NCBI RefSeq assembly: GCF_016185115.1
Contig: NZ_JACPOF010000021.1
Span: forward strand, 62,001-126,000
Direction: 5' to 3'
Length of the DNA stretch: 64,000 bases
From: Polaromonas sp.
Lineage (GTDB): Bacteria > Pseudomonadota > Gammaproteobacteria > Burkholderiales > Burkholderiaceae_C
Shown here: in pieces, positions 26,155-36,322 of the stretch
How the letters are laid out: each line of letters starts with the position of its first letter
How positions within the stretch are numbered: position 1 is the stretch's first letter
Notes under the pieces: generated by a model
What the model saw: only the letters and a program-made list of their open reading frames with translations
Told to the model about the DNA's origin: nothing
Database searches by the model: none
Position numbers and translations under genes: made by a program

Positions 26155-28910
26155 CCCAGGGGCAGCCCGCCCCACCCGTGGCGCGCCTTACCGGGGTGAC
26201 GCTGCGTTACAGGAAGAACACGGCGCTGGATGCCGTGACCCTGGACCTTCCCGCCGGATGCATGGTGGGGCTCATCGGTCCGGATGGCGTGGGCAAGTCC
26301 AGCCTGCTGGCACTGGTGGCGGGGGCCCGTGCGGTGCAGCAGGGCCGGGTCGAGGTGCTGGGGGGTGACATGGCCCTGCGCCGGCACCGCCAGGACGTAT
26401 GTCCCCGGATCGCCTATATGCCGCAGGGGCTGGGCAAGAACCTGTACCCCACGCTCTCGGTGGAAGAAAACCTGCAGTTCTTCGCGCGCCTGTTCGGCCA
26501 CGATGCCGCCGAGCGCCGCCGCCGTATTGACGAACTCACACGCAGCACCGGCCTGTACCCCTTTCTGGAGCGGCCCGCCGGCAAGCTCTCCGGGGGCATG
26601 AAACAGAAACTGGGGTTGTGCTGTGCGCTCATTCACGACCCGGACCTGCTGATCCTGGACGAGCCCACCACCGGTGTGGACCCGCTGGCGCGGGTGCAGT
26701 TCTGGGACCTCATTGCACGCATCCGCAGCCGCCGTCCGGACATGAGTGTGGTGGTCGCCACGGCCTATATGGAAGAGGCACAGCGTTTTGACTGGCTGGT
26801 CGCGCTGGACGAAGGCCGCGTGCTGGCCACGGGCACGCCCGCCGGGCTGATGGCGCGCAACGGTGTTGAATCGCTGGAGGCGGCATTCATTGCCTTGTTG
26901 CCGGAGGAAAAGCGTCGCGAACACCAGGCCGTGCACATTGCACCGCTGGTGCTCGATGCCCAGGCCGAAGTGGCCATCGAGGCGCGCGATCTGACCATGC
27001 GCTTTGGTGACTTTGTGGCGGTGGCGCATGTGAGCTTTCGCATCCAGCGGGGTGAGATCTTCGGCTTTCTGGGCTCCAACGGTTGCGGAAAATCGACCAC
27101 CATGAAGATGCTCACCGGGCTGTTGCCGGCCAGTGAGGGCAAGGCCTGGCTGTTTGGCCAGGAGGTGGATCCGCACGACATGGCGACACGGCAGCGCGTG
27201 GGCTACATGTCGCAGGCGTTCTCGCTCTACACCGAGCTGACGGTACAGCAGAACCTGGAGCTGCACGCACGGCTTTTCCATGTGCAGGCGGCCGATCTGG
27301 CGGGCCGCGTGGCCGAATCGCTGACCCGCTTCGGCCTGCAGGACGTACGCGACGTGTTGCCAGACCGGTTGCCGCTGGGCGTGCGCCAGCGCCTGTCCCT
27401 GGCGGTGGCGACGGTACACCGGCCCGAGCTGCTGATTCTGGATGAACCGACCTCGGGCGTGGACCCCATCGCACGCGACAACTTCTGGCGCCTCATGATC
27501 GAGCTGGCCCGCCGGGACAAGGTGACCATCTTCATCTCGACCCACTTCATGAACGAGGCCGAGCGCTGTGATCGCGTGTCGCTGATGCACGCCGGGCATG
27601 TCCTGGAAAGCGCATCCCCCGCCGAAATCATCCGCAAGCGCGGTGCCGCAACGCTGGAAGAGGCCTTCATCGGGTATCTGAAAGACGCTGACGGCGATGC
27701 GGTCAACGATGCCCAGGTTACGCCGGAGGTGGATGTGCCGCGCGTTGATAGGCCGGCGCCGTCGAACAGCCTGCGCGCCCGATTCGGCCGCAGCCTGGCG
27801 CGTATGTACAGCTACCAGTGGCGGGAGTCGCTGGAGTTGCGGCGCGACCCGGTGCGTGGTGCGCTGGCCCTGGTCGGCTCGCTGCTGCTGATGGTGGTGA
27901 TGGGTTATGGCATCAGCATGGATGTGAGCAGCCTGCGGTTTGCCGTGCTGGACCGCGACCAGACCACATTGAGCCGTGACTACATTCTCAACCTCGCGGG
28001 CTCACAGTATTTTTCGGAACGACCGGTCATTGCCAGCTATGCAGAGCTGGACCAGCGCATGCGCAGTGGCGAGCTGTCACTGGCCATCGAGATTCCGTCC
28101 GGCTTTGCGCGGGATGTGGCACGCGGGCAGGCCGTGCAGATCGGGGCCTGGGTGGATGGCGCCATGCCGCAGCGTGCCGAGACGGTGGTCGGCTATGCGC
28201 AGGGCATGCACCAGCACTGGTACGCGCAGCTGGTGCACGACCAGACGGGTCTGACGCCCTCTGCGCTCGTGGGCGTGGAAACGCGCTACCGCTACAACCC
28301 GGATGTGCGCAGCCTGCCGTCGATGGTGCCCGCGGTCATCCCGCTGCTGCTGCTGATGCTGCCCGCCATGCTCACGGCGCTGGCCGTTGTTCGCGAGAAG
28401 GAGCTGGGCTCCATCATCAACCTGTACGTGACCCCCGTGACGCGCACCGAGTTCATGCTGGGCAAGCAGCTTCCGTATGTGGTGCTGGCGATGGTGAACT
28501 ACAGCCTCATGTGCCTGGCCGCCGTCACGGCGTTTGGCGTGCCCATGACCGGCAGTTTTGTCACCCTGACGCTGGCGGCGCTGATTTTCAGCGTGTGCTC
28601 CACCGGTATGGGCTTGCTGGCATCTACCGTGACGCGCAGCCAGATTGCGGCCATGTTTTTCACCATGATGGTGACCATGCTTCCCGCCGTGCAATTTGCC
28701 GGCCTGATCAACCCCGTATCGTCGCTGGAGGGTCTTGGGCGCTGGATTGGCGCCATTTACCCGGCCAGCCACATGCTCACCATCAGCCGGGGTGTGTTCA
28801 GCAAGGCGCTGGACTTTCAGGATCTGCGCAGCTCGTTGTGGCCCATGCTGGCGGCCGTGCCGGTGATCCTGGGCCTGGCCATTGTGCTGCTGCGCAAGCA
28901 GGAGGCCTGA
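26151..28910 (+). CDS. rbbA: RbbA-type ABC transporter, two ATPase domains fused to an ABC-2 permease
   Basis: A 919-residue fusion. NBD1 has Walker [10 protein letters not shown] (residue about 43), signature LSGGMKQKL and Walker [17 protein letters not shown]2 has Walker [11 protein letters not shown] (residue about 307), a degenerate signature [11 protein letters not shown] and [13 protein letters not shown]. The last 350 residues are an ABC-2 permease with several helices. This order matches E. coli RbbA (YhiH), first described as a ribosome-associated ATPase but encoded beside exporter genes yhiI and yhhJ. Here too it lies between an HlyD protein and a YhhJ-type permease, so export is the simplest role. 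The substrate is unknown. Confidence 0.9.
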   Translation: MTQGQPAPPVARLTGVTLRYRKNTALDAVTLDLPAGCMVGLIGPDGVGKSSLLALVAGARAVQQGRVEVLGGDMALRRHRQDVCPRIAYMPQGLGKNLYPTLSVEENLQFFARLFGHDAAERRRRIDELTRSTGLYPFLERPAGKLSGGMKQKLGLCCALIHDPDLLILDEPTTGVDPLARVQFWDLIARIRSRRPDMSVVVATAYMEEAQRFDWLVALDEGRVLATGTPAGLMARNGVESLEAAFIALLPEEKRREHQAVHIAPLVLDAQAEVAIEARDLTMRFGDFVAVAHVSFRIQRGEIFGFLGSNGCGKSTTMKMLTGLLPASEGKAWLFGQEVDPHDMATRQRVGYMSQAFSLYTELTVQQNLELHARLFHVQAADLAGRVAESLTRFGLQDVRDVLPDRLPLGVRQRLSLAVATVHRPELLILDEPTSGVDPIARDNFWRLMIELARRDKVTIFISTHFMNEAERCDRVSLMHAGHVLESASPAEIIRKRGAATLEEAFIGYLKDADGDAVNDAQVTPEVDVPRVDRPAPSNSLRARFGRSLARMYSYQWRESLELRRDPVRGALALVGSLLLMVVMGYGISMDVSSLRFAVLDRDQTTLSRDYILNLAGSQYFSERPVIASYAELDQRMRSGELSLAIEIPSGFARDVARGQAVQIGAWVDGAMPQRAETVVGYAQGMHQHWYAQLVHDQTGLTPSALVGVETRYRYNPDVRSLPSMVPAVIPLLLLMLPAMLTALAVVREKELGSIINLYVTPVTRTEFMLGKQLPYVVLAMVNYSLMCLAAVTAFGVPMTGSFVTLTLAALIFSVCSTGMGLLASTVTRSQIAAMFFTMMVTMLPAVQFAGLINPVSSLEGLGRWIGAIYPASHMLTISRGVFSKALDFQDLRSSLWPMLAAVPVILGLAIVLLRKQEA

Positions 28911-28920
28911 GAGGTCCGAC

Positions 28921-30048
28921 ATGCGCAACCATATGTTCAACATCTATCGCCTGGGTATCAAGGAGCTGTGGAGCCTGTGGCGCGACCCGATGATGTTGCT
29001 GCTGATCGTCCACACTTTCACGCTGGCCATCTACCTGGCCGGTACGGCCATGCCCGAGACCATGCACCGCGCGCCGATTGCCATCGTGGATGAGGATGGC
29101 TCGGCCCTGTCGGCGCGCATTGCGGCAGCCTTCTATCCCCCGCAATTCACCCTGCCCGAGCGCATTTCCCTGCCGGACATCGACCCCGGCATGGACTCGG
29201 GCCGCTACACCTTTGTGCTCGACATTCCGCCCAACTTCCAGCGCGACGTGCTGGCGGGGCGCACGCCGCAGGTGCAGCTCAACATCGATGCCACCCGCAT
29301 GGCCCAGGCGTTTTCAGGCAACGGCGCCGTGCAGCAGATCGTGATGGGCGAGGTCAATGAATTCGTGCAGGGCTACCGCAGCACCGCCGTCATGCCCGTC
29401 GAGCTGGTCACGCGCGTGCGTTTCAATCCGGCCTTGCAGCCTTCGTGGTTTGGCTCCCTCATGGAGGTGATCAACAACATCACCATGCTGTCTATCATCC
29501 TGACTGGCGCGGCACTGATTCGCGAGCGCGAGCATGGCACTGTGGAACATTTGCTGGTGATGCCGGTCACGCCCACCGAGATCATGCTGTCCAAGGTGTG
29601 GTCCATGGCGCTGGTGGTGTTGGTGGCGACCCTGGTGGCCCTCACGGTGGTCATCCAGGGGGTGCTGCATGTCCCCATCGACGGCTCCATTGCACTGTTT
29701 ATTGCGGGAGCCGCCCTGCACCTGTTTGCCACCACGTCCATGGGCATCTTCATGGCCACATTGGCGCGCAACATGCCGCAGTTCGGGATGCTGTTGATCC
29801 TGATCATGATGCCGCTGCAAATGCTCTCCGGCGGCATGACGCCGCGCGAGAGCATGCCCTTGTGGGTGCAGCATGTCATGTCGCTCGCACCCACCACGCA
29901 CTTCACCGAGCTGAGCCAGGCCATTCTCTACCGGGGCGCCGGGCTGGAGGTGGTGTGGACGTCGTTTCTGGCATTGTTCCTGACGGGCGGGGTGCTGTTT
30001 TCACTGTCGCTGGCGCGCTTTCGCAAGACCATTGCACAGATGGCCTGA
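28921..30048 (+). CDS. ABC-2 family permease (YhhJ type)
   Basis: A 375-residue permease with one helix near the N-terminus ([18 protein letters not shown]), a long periplasmic loop and five helices in the C-terminal half (including [36 protein letters not shown]). The phrase [15 protein letters not shown] is typical of YhhJ-like ABC-2 permeases. It has GAGG ten bases ahead of its ATG at 28921 and directly follows rbbA. Together with the permease half of RbbA it could form a heterodimeric channel. proA starts 55 bp later, and the operon may read into it. Confidence 0.88.
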   Translation: MRNHMFNIYRLGIKELWSLWRDPMMLLLIVHTFTLAIYLAGTAMPETMHRAPIAIVDEDGSALSARIAAAFYPPQFTLPERISLPDIDPGMDSGRYTFVLDIPPNFQRDVLAGRTPQVQLNIDATRMAQAFSGNGAVQQIVMGEVNEFVQGYRSTAVMPVELVTRVRFNPALQPSWFGSLMEVINNITMLSIILTGAALIREREHGTVEHLLVMPVTPTEIMLSKVWSMALVVLVATLVALTVVIQGVLHVPIDGSIALFIAGAALHLFATTSMGIFMATLARNMPQFGMLLILIMMPLQMLSGGMTPRESMPLWVQHVMSLAPTTHFTELSQAILYRGAGLEVVWTSFLALFLTGGVLFSLSLARFRKTIAQMA

Positions 30049-30103
30049 GGCGGGGGCCGCCCCCCAAAACCCCAAATCCCGCCCAATCTGCGAAAATCCG
30101 GTG

Positions 30104-31396
30104 ATGAACGCGACCAACATCACCGAATACACCCACACTCTGGGTTCGCAGGCAAAAGTGGCTTCTGCCCTTATGGCGCGTGCGCAGTCGGCGACTAAAA
30201 ACGCAGCGCTTCGCACACTGGCGCGACTGCTGCGCGAGAACACCCAGGCGCTGCAGGCGGACAACGCCAAAGACATTGAGCGGGCAATTGCCAACGGCCT
30301 GTCCGCGCCCATGGTGGACCGGCTCAAGCTGACGCCCAAGGTGCTGGAAACCTGCGCGCAGGGCTGCGAGCAGCTGGCTGCGATGGCGGATGTGATTGGC
30401 GAGATCATTGGCATGAAGCAGCAGCCCAGCGGCATTCGCGTCGGGCAGATGCGCGTGCCGATTGGTGTGTTCGGCATGATTTTCGAGAGCCGCCCGAACG
30501 TGACCATCGAGGCGGCCAGCCTGTCGATCAAGAGCGGTAACGCCTGCATCCTGCGTGGCGGTTCGGAGGCGATCGAGTCCAACAAGGCACTGGCCCAGCT
30601 GGTGCAGCAGGCGCTGCTGGAAAGTGGCCTGCCCGCCGACGCGGTGCAACTGGTGCAGACCACCGACCGCGAGGTGGTGGGCCAGCTCATCGCCATGCCG
30701 CAATATGTGGACGTCATCATCCCTCGCGGCGGCAAGGGCCTGATCGAACGCATCAGCCGTGACGCGAAGGTGCCAGTGATCAAGCACCTGGACGGCAACT
30801 GCCACGTTTATGTCGACGACCCCTGCGACATCGCCATGGCCGTGACGGTGGCCGACAACGCCAAGACCAACAAGTACAGCCCCTGCAACGCCAGCGAAGG
30901 CTTGCTGGTCGCCAAAGGCGTGGCGGCGGAATTCCTGCCGAAAATCGCCGCCATCTATGCCGACAAGGGCGTGGAGATGCGCTGCGACGCAGCCGCCAGC
31001 GAGATCCTGAAGGCCCAGCCCGCCATCGCGGCCAAAGCCAGCATCAGCGCCGCGACCGAGCAGGACTGGTATGAGGAATACCTGGCGCCCATCATCAGCA
31101 TCAAGGTGGTGGCGGGCATCGATGAAGCGATAGCCCACATCAACCAGTACTCCAGCCACCACACCGACGCCATCATCACGCGTGACCACATGAATGCCCA
31201 GCGCTTCCTGCGCGAGGTTGATTCAGCAAGCGTCATGGTGAATGCGAGCACCCGCTTCGCAGACGGTTTCGAGTTTGGCCTGGGCGCTGAAATAGGCATT
31301 TCGACCGACAAGTTCCACGCCCGCGGCCCGGTGGGCATTGAAGGCCTGACTTCGCTGAAATATGTGGTGCTGGGCAACGGCGAAGTGCGGGTCTGA
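30104..31396 (+). CDS. proA: Gamma-glutamyl phosphate reductase
   Basis: A 430-residue aldehyde-dehydrogenase-fold enzyme of proline synthesis. It has [24 protein letters not shown] near residue 125 and [12 protein letters not shown] near residue 207, and the catalytic cysteine lies in [14 protein letters not shown] near residue 262. It converts gamma-glutamyl phosphate to glutamate semialdehyde. I chose ATG 30104, since the family starts a few residues before the first helix; a longer frame begins inside the YhhJ-type gene. No proB is nearby. Confidence 0.97.
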   Translation: MNATNITEYTHTLGSQAKVASALMARAQSATKNAALRTLARLLRENTQALQADNAKDIERAIANGLSAPMVDRLKLTPKVLETCAQGCEQLAAMADVIGEIIGMKQQPSGIRVGQMRVPIGVFGMIFESRPNVTIEAASLSIKSGNACILRGGSEAIESNKALAQLVQQALLESGLPADAVQLVQTTDREVVGQLIAMPQYVDVIIPRGGKGLIERISRDAKVPVIKHLDGNCHVYVDDPCDIAMAVTVADNAKTNKYSPCNASEGLLVAKGVAAEFLPKIAAIYADKGVEMRCDAAASEILKAQPAIAAKASISAATEQDWYEEYLAPIISIKVVAGIDEAIAHINQYSSHHTDAIITRDHMNAQRFLREVDSASVMVNASTRFADGFEFGLGAEIGISTDKFHARGPVGIEGLTSLKYVVLGNGEVRV

Positions 31397-31437
31397 GCGC
31401 CAGGCGGTTCGTCCGCAGGGGCTTGGGCCAGCTTTTT

Positions 31438-31640
31438 TGCTATTAATTCTGTAGCTGCCGACGTGCGTATTTATTGGTCTGGAGGCCGATTTGGCACCTG
31501 AAAATGGCCTTTTTGGGCTGTTTTTGATGCCCCTGCGGGCAGAAAGCGGCCTCCAATCCCAAAAAGTTAATATGGGAGTTAACTTTTTGCCAATTTTTAG
31601 CGTACACGCTAAATTTTTGCCGTATATATTAAAATTTGCT
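31438..31640. repeat. Dispersed palindromic repeat, copy 2 (one-armed)
   Basis: It begins with TTGCTATTAATTCTGTAGC and CGACGTGCGTATTTATTGG (arm). It carries GTTAATATGGGAGTTAAC at 31566-31583 and the perfect palindrome TTTAGCGTACACGCTAAA at 31596-31613. It corresponds to the reverse complement of the copy at 45002-45183. The rest of the 460-bp gap (31641-31856) holds the gshA leader, in which I see no recognisable regulatory motif and no convincing frame. Confidence 0.7.
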
Positions 31641-31856
31641 GAGATGGTCAAACGGCAACTGTCCGGGCAAACCCAGGCAAAAAGTTGTGGCTCGCTGTTG
31701 TCGTTACACCCCGTTGTGCCCTCACACCTGCGGCGGTTTACTTTCTCGCACCATCGCCGTTACCCCTTGTAACCTCAGGGCCAAGCCCCAACATCCCTAA
31801 AATCAAGAGTGTTATAGCCACACCGCATAACAAAATCCTCAATCGAAAGTGGCCGC

Positions 31857-33152
31857 ATGGTTCCGCATCTCATCACCGCCCTGAACGGCCCCATCAACGA
31901 ACTTGAACAGCGCATCCTTGACTCCATGCCGGCGATTGAGCGCTGGTTCCGTCTGGAGTGGATGGAGCACACACCGCCGTTTTACAGCTCTGTGGACGTC
32001 CGCAACGCCGGCTTCAAGCTCGCGCCTGTCGACACCAACCTTTTTCCCGGCGGATGGAACAACCTGACGCCCGAGATGCTGCCGCTGGCCGTGCAGGCCG
32101 CCATGGCTGCGATTGAAAAAATCTGCCCCGAGGCGCGCAACCTGCTGATCGTGCCCGAGAACCACACACGCAACAGCTTCTACCTGTCCAATGTGCTGCA
32201 GCTCAAGCGCATCTTCAACCAGGCCGGCCTGAATGTGCGTTTTGGGTCGCTGTCCTCCGAGATCAAGGAGCCGACCACGGTGACCCTGCCGACCGGCGAA
32301 ACCATCACCATAGAGCCGCTGATCCGCACTGACCGCCGCCTGGGGCTCAAGGATTTCGACCCCTGCACCATCCTGCTGAACAACGACCTGTCGGCCGGCA
32401 TTCCCGGCATCCTGGAAGACCTCAACGAGCAGTATTTGCTGCCACCCACCCATGCCAGCTGGTCGGTGCGCCGCAAGTCGCGCCACGCCAAGGCCTATGA
32501 AGAAATCTCCAAGCGCTTCGGCAAGCTGCTGGGCATAGACCCCTGGCTGATCAACCCGATGTTTGAAAAGTGCAGTGACGTCAACATCGCCGAAGGCGGT
32601 GGCATGGAGTGCCTGACCACCAACGTCGATGCGCTGCTCAACAAGATTCGCCGCAAGTACAAGGAATACGGCATCAACGAAAAGCCGTTTGTCATTGTCA
32701 AGGCCGACAACGGCACCTACGGCATGGGCATCATGACCGTGCGCGACGTCAAGGACCTTGAAACGCTGAACCGCAAGACCAAAAACAAGATGAGCACCAC
32801 CAAGGACGGCCAGCCGCTGACCGAAGTCATCATCCAGGAAGGCGTGCTGACCAACGAGCGCGTGCAGGACGCCGTGGCCGAACCGGTGGTCTACATGATG
32901 GACCGTTATGTGGTGGGTGGCTTCTACCGCGTGCACCCCGACCGCGGCATCGACGAAAACCTCAACGCCCCCGGCGCCAGTTTTGTGCCGCTGGCCTTTG
33001 CGGACAGCGGCCGCCTGCCGCAGCCGGGTGAAAAACCAGGCTCCAGCAGCCCCAACCGCTTCTATATGTATGGCGTGATCGGCCGCCTGGCCATGCTGGC
33101 CGCCAGTTATGAGCTGGAAGCGACAGACCCGGATGCCGAGGTTTACGACTGA
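31857..33152 (+). CDS. gshA: Glutamate-cysteine ligase (proteobacterial type)
   Basis: A 431-residue enzyme unrelated in sequence to E. coli GshA and matching the ligase class found in Acidithiobacillus and many beta/gammaproteobacteria. Recognisable stretches are LAPVDTNLFPGGWNNL near residue 60, VPENHTRNSFYLSNV, FVIVKADNGTYGMGIMTV near residue 285 and MMDRYVVGGFYRVHPDRG. It makes gamma-glutamylcysteine for glutathione; gshB lies 2.2 kb downstream after kup. A clear terminator hairpin follows, so gshA is transcribed separately from kup. Confidence 0.93.
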   Translation: MVPHLITALNGPINELEQRILDSMPAIERWFRLEWMEHTPPFYSSVDVRNAGFKLAPVDTNLFPGGWNNLTPEMLPLAVQAAMAAIEKICPEARNLLIVPENHTRNSFYLSNVLQLKRIFNQAGLNVRFGSLSSEIKEPTTVTLPTGETITIEPLIRTDRRLGLKDFDPCTILLNNDLSAGIPGILEDLNEQYLLPPTHASWSVRRKSRHAKAYEEISKRFGKLLGIDPWLINPMFEKCSDVNIAEGGGMECLTTNVDALLNKIRRKYKEYGINEKPFVIVKADNGTYGMGIMTVRDVKDLETLNRKTKNKMSTTKDGQPLTEVIIQEGVLTNERVQDAVAEPVVYMMDRYVVGGFYRVHPDRGIDENLNAPGASFVPLAFADSGRLPQPGEKPGSSSPNRFYMYGVIGRLAMLAASYELEATDPDAEVYD

Positions 33153-33171
33153 GAACCAAAAAAGAGCCCGC

Positions 33172-33194
33172 AAAGCCCCGAAAGGGGCTTTTTT
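33172..33194 (+). terminator. Rho-independent terminator after gshA
   Basis: AAGCCCC and GGGGCTT pair across a GAAA tetraloop and run into TTTT. It lies 20 bp after the gshA stop and separates it from kup. Confidence 0.92.
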
Positions 33195-33357
33195 AATGCC
33201 TGCAGCGCATCCCGACAGGCCGATGCCCGTTACAAGTTGTTGCGGTGCAACAAAGCCGCCAATAGTTCGCTTTTAGGGGTTCAGGCCGACTTGTAAGCCC
33301 CTTGCGGAGGCGCAAAATAGCGTTCCCAAAGGTAACCATTCCCGCCGCTGCCGGCCG

Positions 33358-33388
33358 GGTCTGCCGCAGGCCCTGAAGCCCGCAGACC
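33358..33388 (+). promoter_or_regulatory. Leader hairpin just upstream of kup
   Basis: GGTCTGC (33358-33364) and GCAGACC (33382-33388) form a perfect seven-pair stem. Inside, GGC and GCC can pair further. The structure ends 16 bases before the kup ribosome-binding site. It has no T-run, so it is more likely a leader structure than a terminator. Confidence 0.45.
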
Positions 33389-33414
33389 GCCACAGCCAAA
33401 GGCGGGAAGTTTTT

Positions 33415-35283
33415 GTGTCAAGTAAAAAATCATCTCTTGCGGCGCTCACCCTGGGCGCCATTGGTGTCGTCTACGGCGACATCGGCACCAGCGTTCTGTA
33501 TGCCATGAAGGAAGTGTTTGGTTCAGGCCATGTACCCTTCACACCAGAAAACGTTTACGGCATCCTCTCCATCTTTTTCTGGACGCTGACGGTCATCGTG
33601 TCCATCAAGTACGTCGCGCTGGTGCTGCGCGCGGACAACAATGGTGAAGGCGGCCTGATTGCCATGCTGGCGCTGGCGTCAACCGCCGTCAAGGACAGAC
33701 CCCGGCTGCGCCGCGTGCTGCTGATCGTCGGCATCTTCGGCACATCGCTTTTTTATGGTGATGGCGTCATTACCCCGGCGATTTCGGTGCTCTCGGCGGT
33801 TGAGGGGCTTGAAGTCGTGTCGCCGGCCTTCAAGCAGGGTGTCATTCCCATCACGCTGGTCATCCTGTTTGGCCTGTTTGCCGTGCAAAAGCACGGGACT
33901 GCGGGCATAGGCAAGCTTTTTGGCCCTGTCACGCTGGTCTGGTTCGGCGTGATCGCCCTGCTCGGCGTGTCGCAGATCGTCACCCATCCCGAAATTCTGT
34001 ATGCCGTCAGCCCGCATTACGCGCTGCGTTTCATGTGGGACAACCCTGGCACCACCTTCATCATCCTGGGCGCCGTGGTGCTGTGCGTCACGGGCGCCGA
34101 GGCGCTGTATGCCGATCTGGGCCACTTCGGCAAGCGGCCGATTCGCCTGGCCTGGTTCACCGTGGTCATGCCCTGCCTGGTGCTCAATTATTTCGGCCAG
34201 GGCGCGCTGCTGCTGAGTAACCCCGACGCCGTCAAAAACCCCTTCTACCTGATGGCGCCGGCATGGGCGCTGCTGCCGCTGGTCGGCCTGGCCACGCTGG
34301 CCACGGTGATTGCATCGCAGGCGCTGATCACCGGCGCCTTCAGCGTCACCAAGCAGGCGATACAGATGGGCTATCTGCCGCGCCTGAACATCCAGCACAC
34401 CAGCGTGCGCGACACCGGCCAGATCTACATGCCCTTTGTGAACTGGGGCCTGTTCGTCACCATCGTGCTGGCGGTTGTCATGTTCCGCTCTTCCAGCAAC
34501 CTCGCAGCGGCATACGGCATCGCCGTGTGTACCGACATGCTGATCACCACCGTGCTGACTTTCTTTGTGATCCGTTACGGCTGGAACTACCCGCTCGGCC
34601 TCTGCATCGCGGCCACAGGCGTGTTCTTTGTGGTCGATTTCGCCTTCTTTGCCTCCAACCTGATGAAGCTGTTTGCCGGCGGCTGGTTCCCGCTGCTGAT
34701 AGGCGGCGTGGTGTTCACGCTCATGATCACCTGGAAGGAAGGGCGTTACATCCTCAACGAGAAGCTGCGCACCGACGCGATCGACCTGCCAAGCTTTCTG
34801 GATGCGGTGTTCGTCAGCCCGCCTGCGCGGGTTGAAGGCACGGCGGTCTTTCTGACCGCCGAACCCGGCACCGTGCCCAACGCCCTGCTGCACAACCTCA
34901 AGCACAACAAGGTATTGCACGAGCAGAACCTGTTTGTCACCGTGCGCAATCACGAGGTGCCCTGGATAGGCATGAACAAGCGGCTGGAAATCGAATCGCT
35001 CGGGCATGATTGCTGGCAGGTCAAGGTGCATTACGGCTTCAAGAACGACCCTGATCTGCCCAAGGCGCTGCAGCAGATCAAGGGCCGCGGGTGCGAGCTC
35101 GAAGCCATGAACACCAGCTACTTCCTGTCGCGCGACACCGTGGTGCCGACCATTGGCGGCGGCATGGCGACCTGGCGCGAAAAGCTCTTCGCGCAGATGC
35201 ACCACAACGCCAGCGGTGCGGCGGATTTTCTGAACCTGCCGAACAACGCGGTGGTCGAGCTGGGCAGCAAGATCGAGATATGA
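33415..35283 (+). CDS. kup: Low-affinity potassium transporter Kup
   Basis: A 622-residue protein. It has about twelve helices in the first 430 residues, starting [28 protein letters not shown] and including [13 protein letters not shown] and [23 protein letters not shown] cytoplasmic domain of about 190 residues follows. Kup is a K+/H+ symporter. The start is GTG 33415, with GGGAAG five bases away. The gshA-kup-gshB order is recurrent in betaproteobacteria, and potassium and glutathione status are linked in stress responses. A long hairpin precedes the ribosome-binding site. Confidence 0.97.
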   Translation: MSSKKSSLAALTLGAIGVVYGDIGTSVLYAMKEVFGSGHVPFTPENVYGILSIFFWTLTVIVSIKYVALVLRADNNGEGGLIAMLALASTAVKDRPRLRRVLLIVGIFGTSLFYGDGVITPAISVLSAVEGLEVVSPAFKQGVIPITLVILFGLFAVQKHGTAGIGKLFGPVTLVWFGVIALLGVSQIVTHPEILYAVSPHYALRFMWDNPGTTFIILGAVVLCVTGAEALYADLGHFGKRPIRLAWFTVVMPCLVLNYFGQGALLLSNPDAVKNPFYLMAPAWALLPLVGLATLATVIASQALITGAFSVTKQAIQMGYLPRLNIQHTSVRDTGQIYMPFVNWGLFVTIVLAVVMFRSSSNLAAAYGIAVCTDMLITTVLTFFVIRYGWNYPLGLCIAATGVFFVVDFAFFASNLMKLFAGGWFPLLIGGVVFTLMITWKEGRYILNEKLRTDAIDLPSFLDAVFVSPPARVEGTAVFLTAEPGTVPNALLHNLKHNKVLHEQNLFVTVRNHEVPWIGMNKRLEIESLGHDCWQVKVHYGFKNDPDLPKALQQIKGRGCELEAMNTSYFLSRDTVVPTIGGGMATWREKLFAQMHHNASGAADFLNLPNNAVVELGSKIEI

Positions 35284-35365
35284 AGAACCCGGCGGCTGTG
35301 CGGTGATGCGCTTTGTAGAACAATAGGGCGCACTGCCGCTCCCGGCGCATCCAACACGTGTAGCC

Positions 35366-36322
35366 ATGAACATTCTTTTTGTCGCCGACCCGCTCGAATC
35401 CTTCAAGATCTACAAGGACACTACCTTTGTCATGATGCGCGAGGCGCAAAAGCGCGGCCACCGCATCAGCGCCTGCGAGACGCAGGACATCAGCTGGCAG
35501 ACCGGCGGCAAGGTCAGCGCGCATGTGCGCCACATCACTCTCACGGGCGAACCTGTCAGCTGGTTTGTGGCTGATGACAGGCGCCCCGACCAGCTTGAAG
35601 TGCTCTCCGGTTTCGACGCCGTGCTGATGCGCAAGGACCCGCCGTTTGACAGCGAGTTTTTCTACAGCACCCACCTGCTGGAGCAGGCCGAACGTGAAGG
35701 CGCAAAAGTCTTCAACAAGCCGCGCGCCCTGCGCGACCACCCTGAAAAACTGGCGCTGCTGGAGTTCTCTCAGTTCAGCGGCCCGACGCTGGTCACCCGC
35801 AACGCCGCCGACATCAGGCGCTTTCACGCCGAGCACAGGGACATCATCCTCAAGCCGCTGGACGGCATGGGCGGCATGGGCATCTTCCGCGTCACAGATG
35901 AGGGCATGAACCTGGGCGGCATCATCGAGACCCTGAACAAGGGCGGCGCACAAAGCGTGATGGTGCAGAAGTTCCTGCCCGCCATTGCGCAGGGCGACAA
36001 GCGCGTGCTGGTCATAGGCGGCAAGCCTGTGCCTTACAGCCTGGCGCGCATTCCCCAGGGCGGGGAAGTGCGCGGCAACCTGGCGGCCGGGGGCAAGGGG
36101 GTGGCGCAGCCGCTGTCGGCGCGCGATGCCGAGATCGGCAACACACTGGGGCCGGTTCTGGCTGCGCGTGGCCTGCTGCTGGCGGGGATTGATGTGATTG
36201 GTGACTCGGTGACCGAGATCAACGTCACCAGCCCGACCTGCTTCCAGGAAATTTATGACCAGACCGGCTTCGACGTGGCCGCGATGTTTATCGATGCCCT
36301 CGAAGCGGCCTTGACTGCCTAG
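35366..36322 (+). CDS. gshB: Glutathione synthetase
   Basis: A 318-residue ATP-grasp enzyme. The N-terminal domain has ILFVADPLESFKIYKDTTFVMMREAQKRGH. The ATP-grasp parts include ILKPLDGMGGMGIFRV near residue 165 and INVTSPTCFQEI near residue 285. It joins glycine to gamma-glutamylcysteine. It follows kup by 82 bp. Its TAG stop shares the CTAG palindrome with the stop of the convergent amidotransferase, so the two frames overlap by four bases. Confidence 0.97.
   Translation: MNILFVADPLESFKIYKDTTFVMMREAQKRGHRISACETQDISWQTGGKVSAHVRHITLTGEPVSWFVADDRRPDQLEVLSGFDAVLMRKDPPFDSEFFYSTHLLEQAEREGAKVFNKPRALRDHPEKLALLEFSQFSGPTLVTRNAADIRRFHAEHRDIILKPLDGMGGMGIFRVTDEGMNLGGIIETLNKGGAQSVMVQKFLPAIAQGDKRVLVIGGKPVPYSLARIPQGGEVRGNLAAGGKGVAQPLSARDAEIGNTLGPVLAARGLLLAGIDVIGDSVTEINVTSPTCFQEIYDQTGFDVAAMFIDALEAALTA

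Noticed and set aside
30049..30085. GC-rich GGGGGCCGCCCCCC stretch before proA as a fourth REP-like copy
   Set aside because: Only one block matches and the order of blocks is not preserved; it is too short to assign.
31491..31772. Open frame across repeat copy 2
   Set aside because: It is translated from repeat sequence, has no ribosome-binding site, and its frame is not maintained in the related copy at 45 kb.
31839..33173. Long antisense frame opposite gshA
   Set aside because: Same reason: mirror of codon bias; the sense product is a conserved ligase.
33679..35406. Long antisense frame opposite kup (575 codons)
   Set aside because: It is a shadow of the GC-rich coding strand; the histidine- and arginine-rich translation has no family resemblance, while kup is clearly real.
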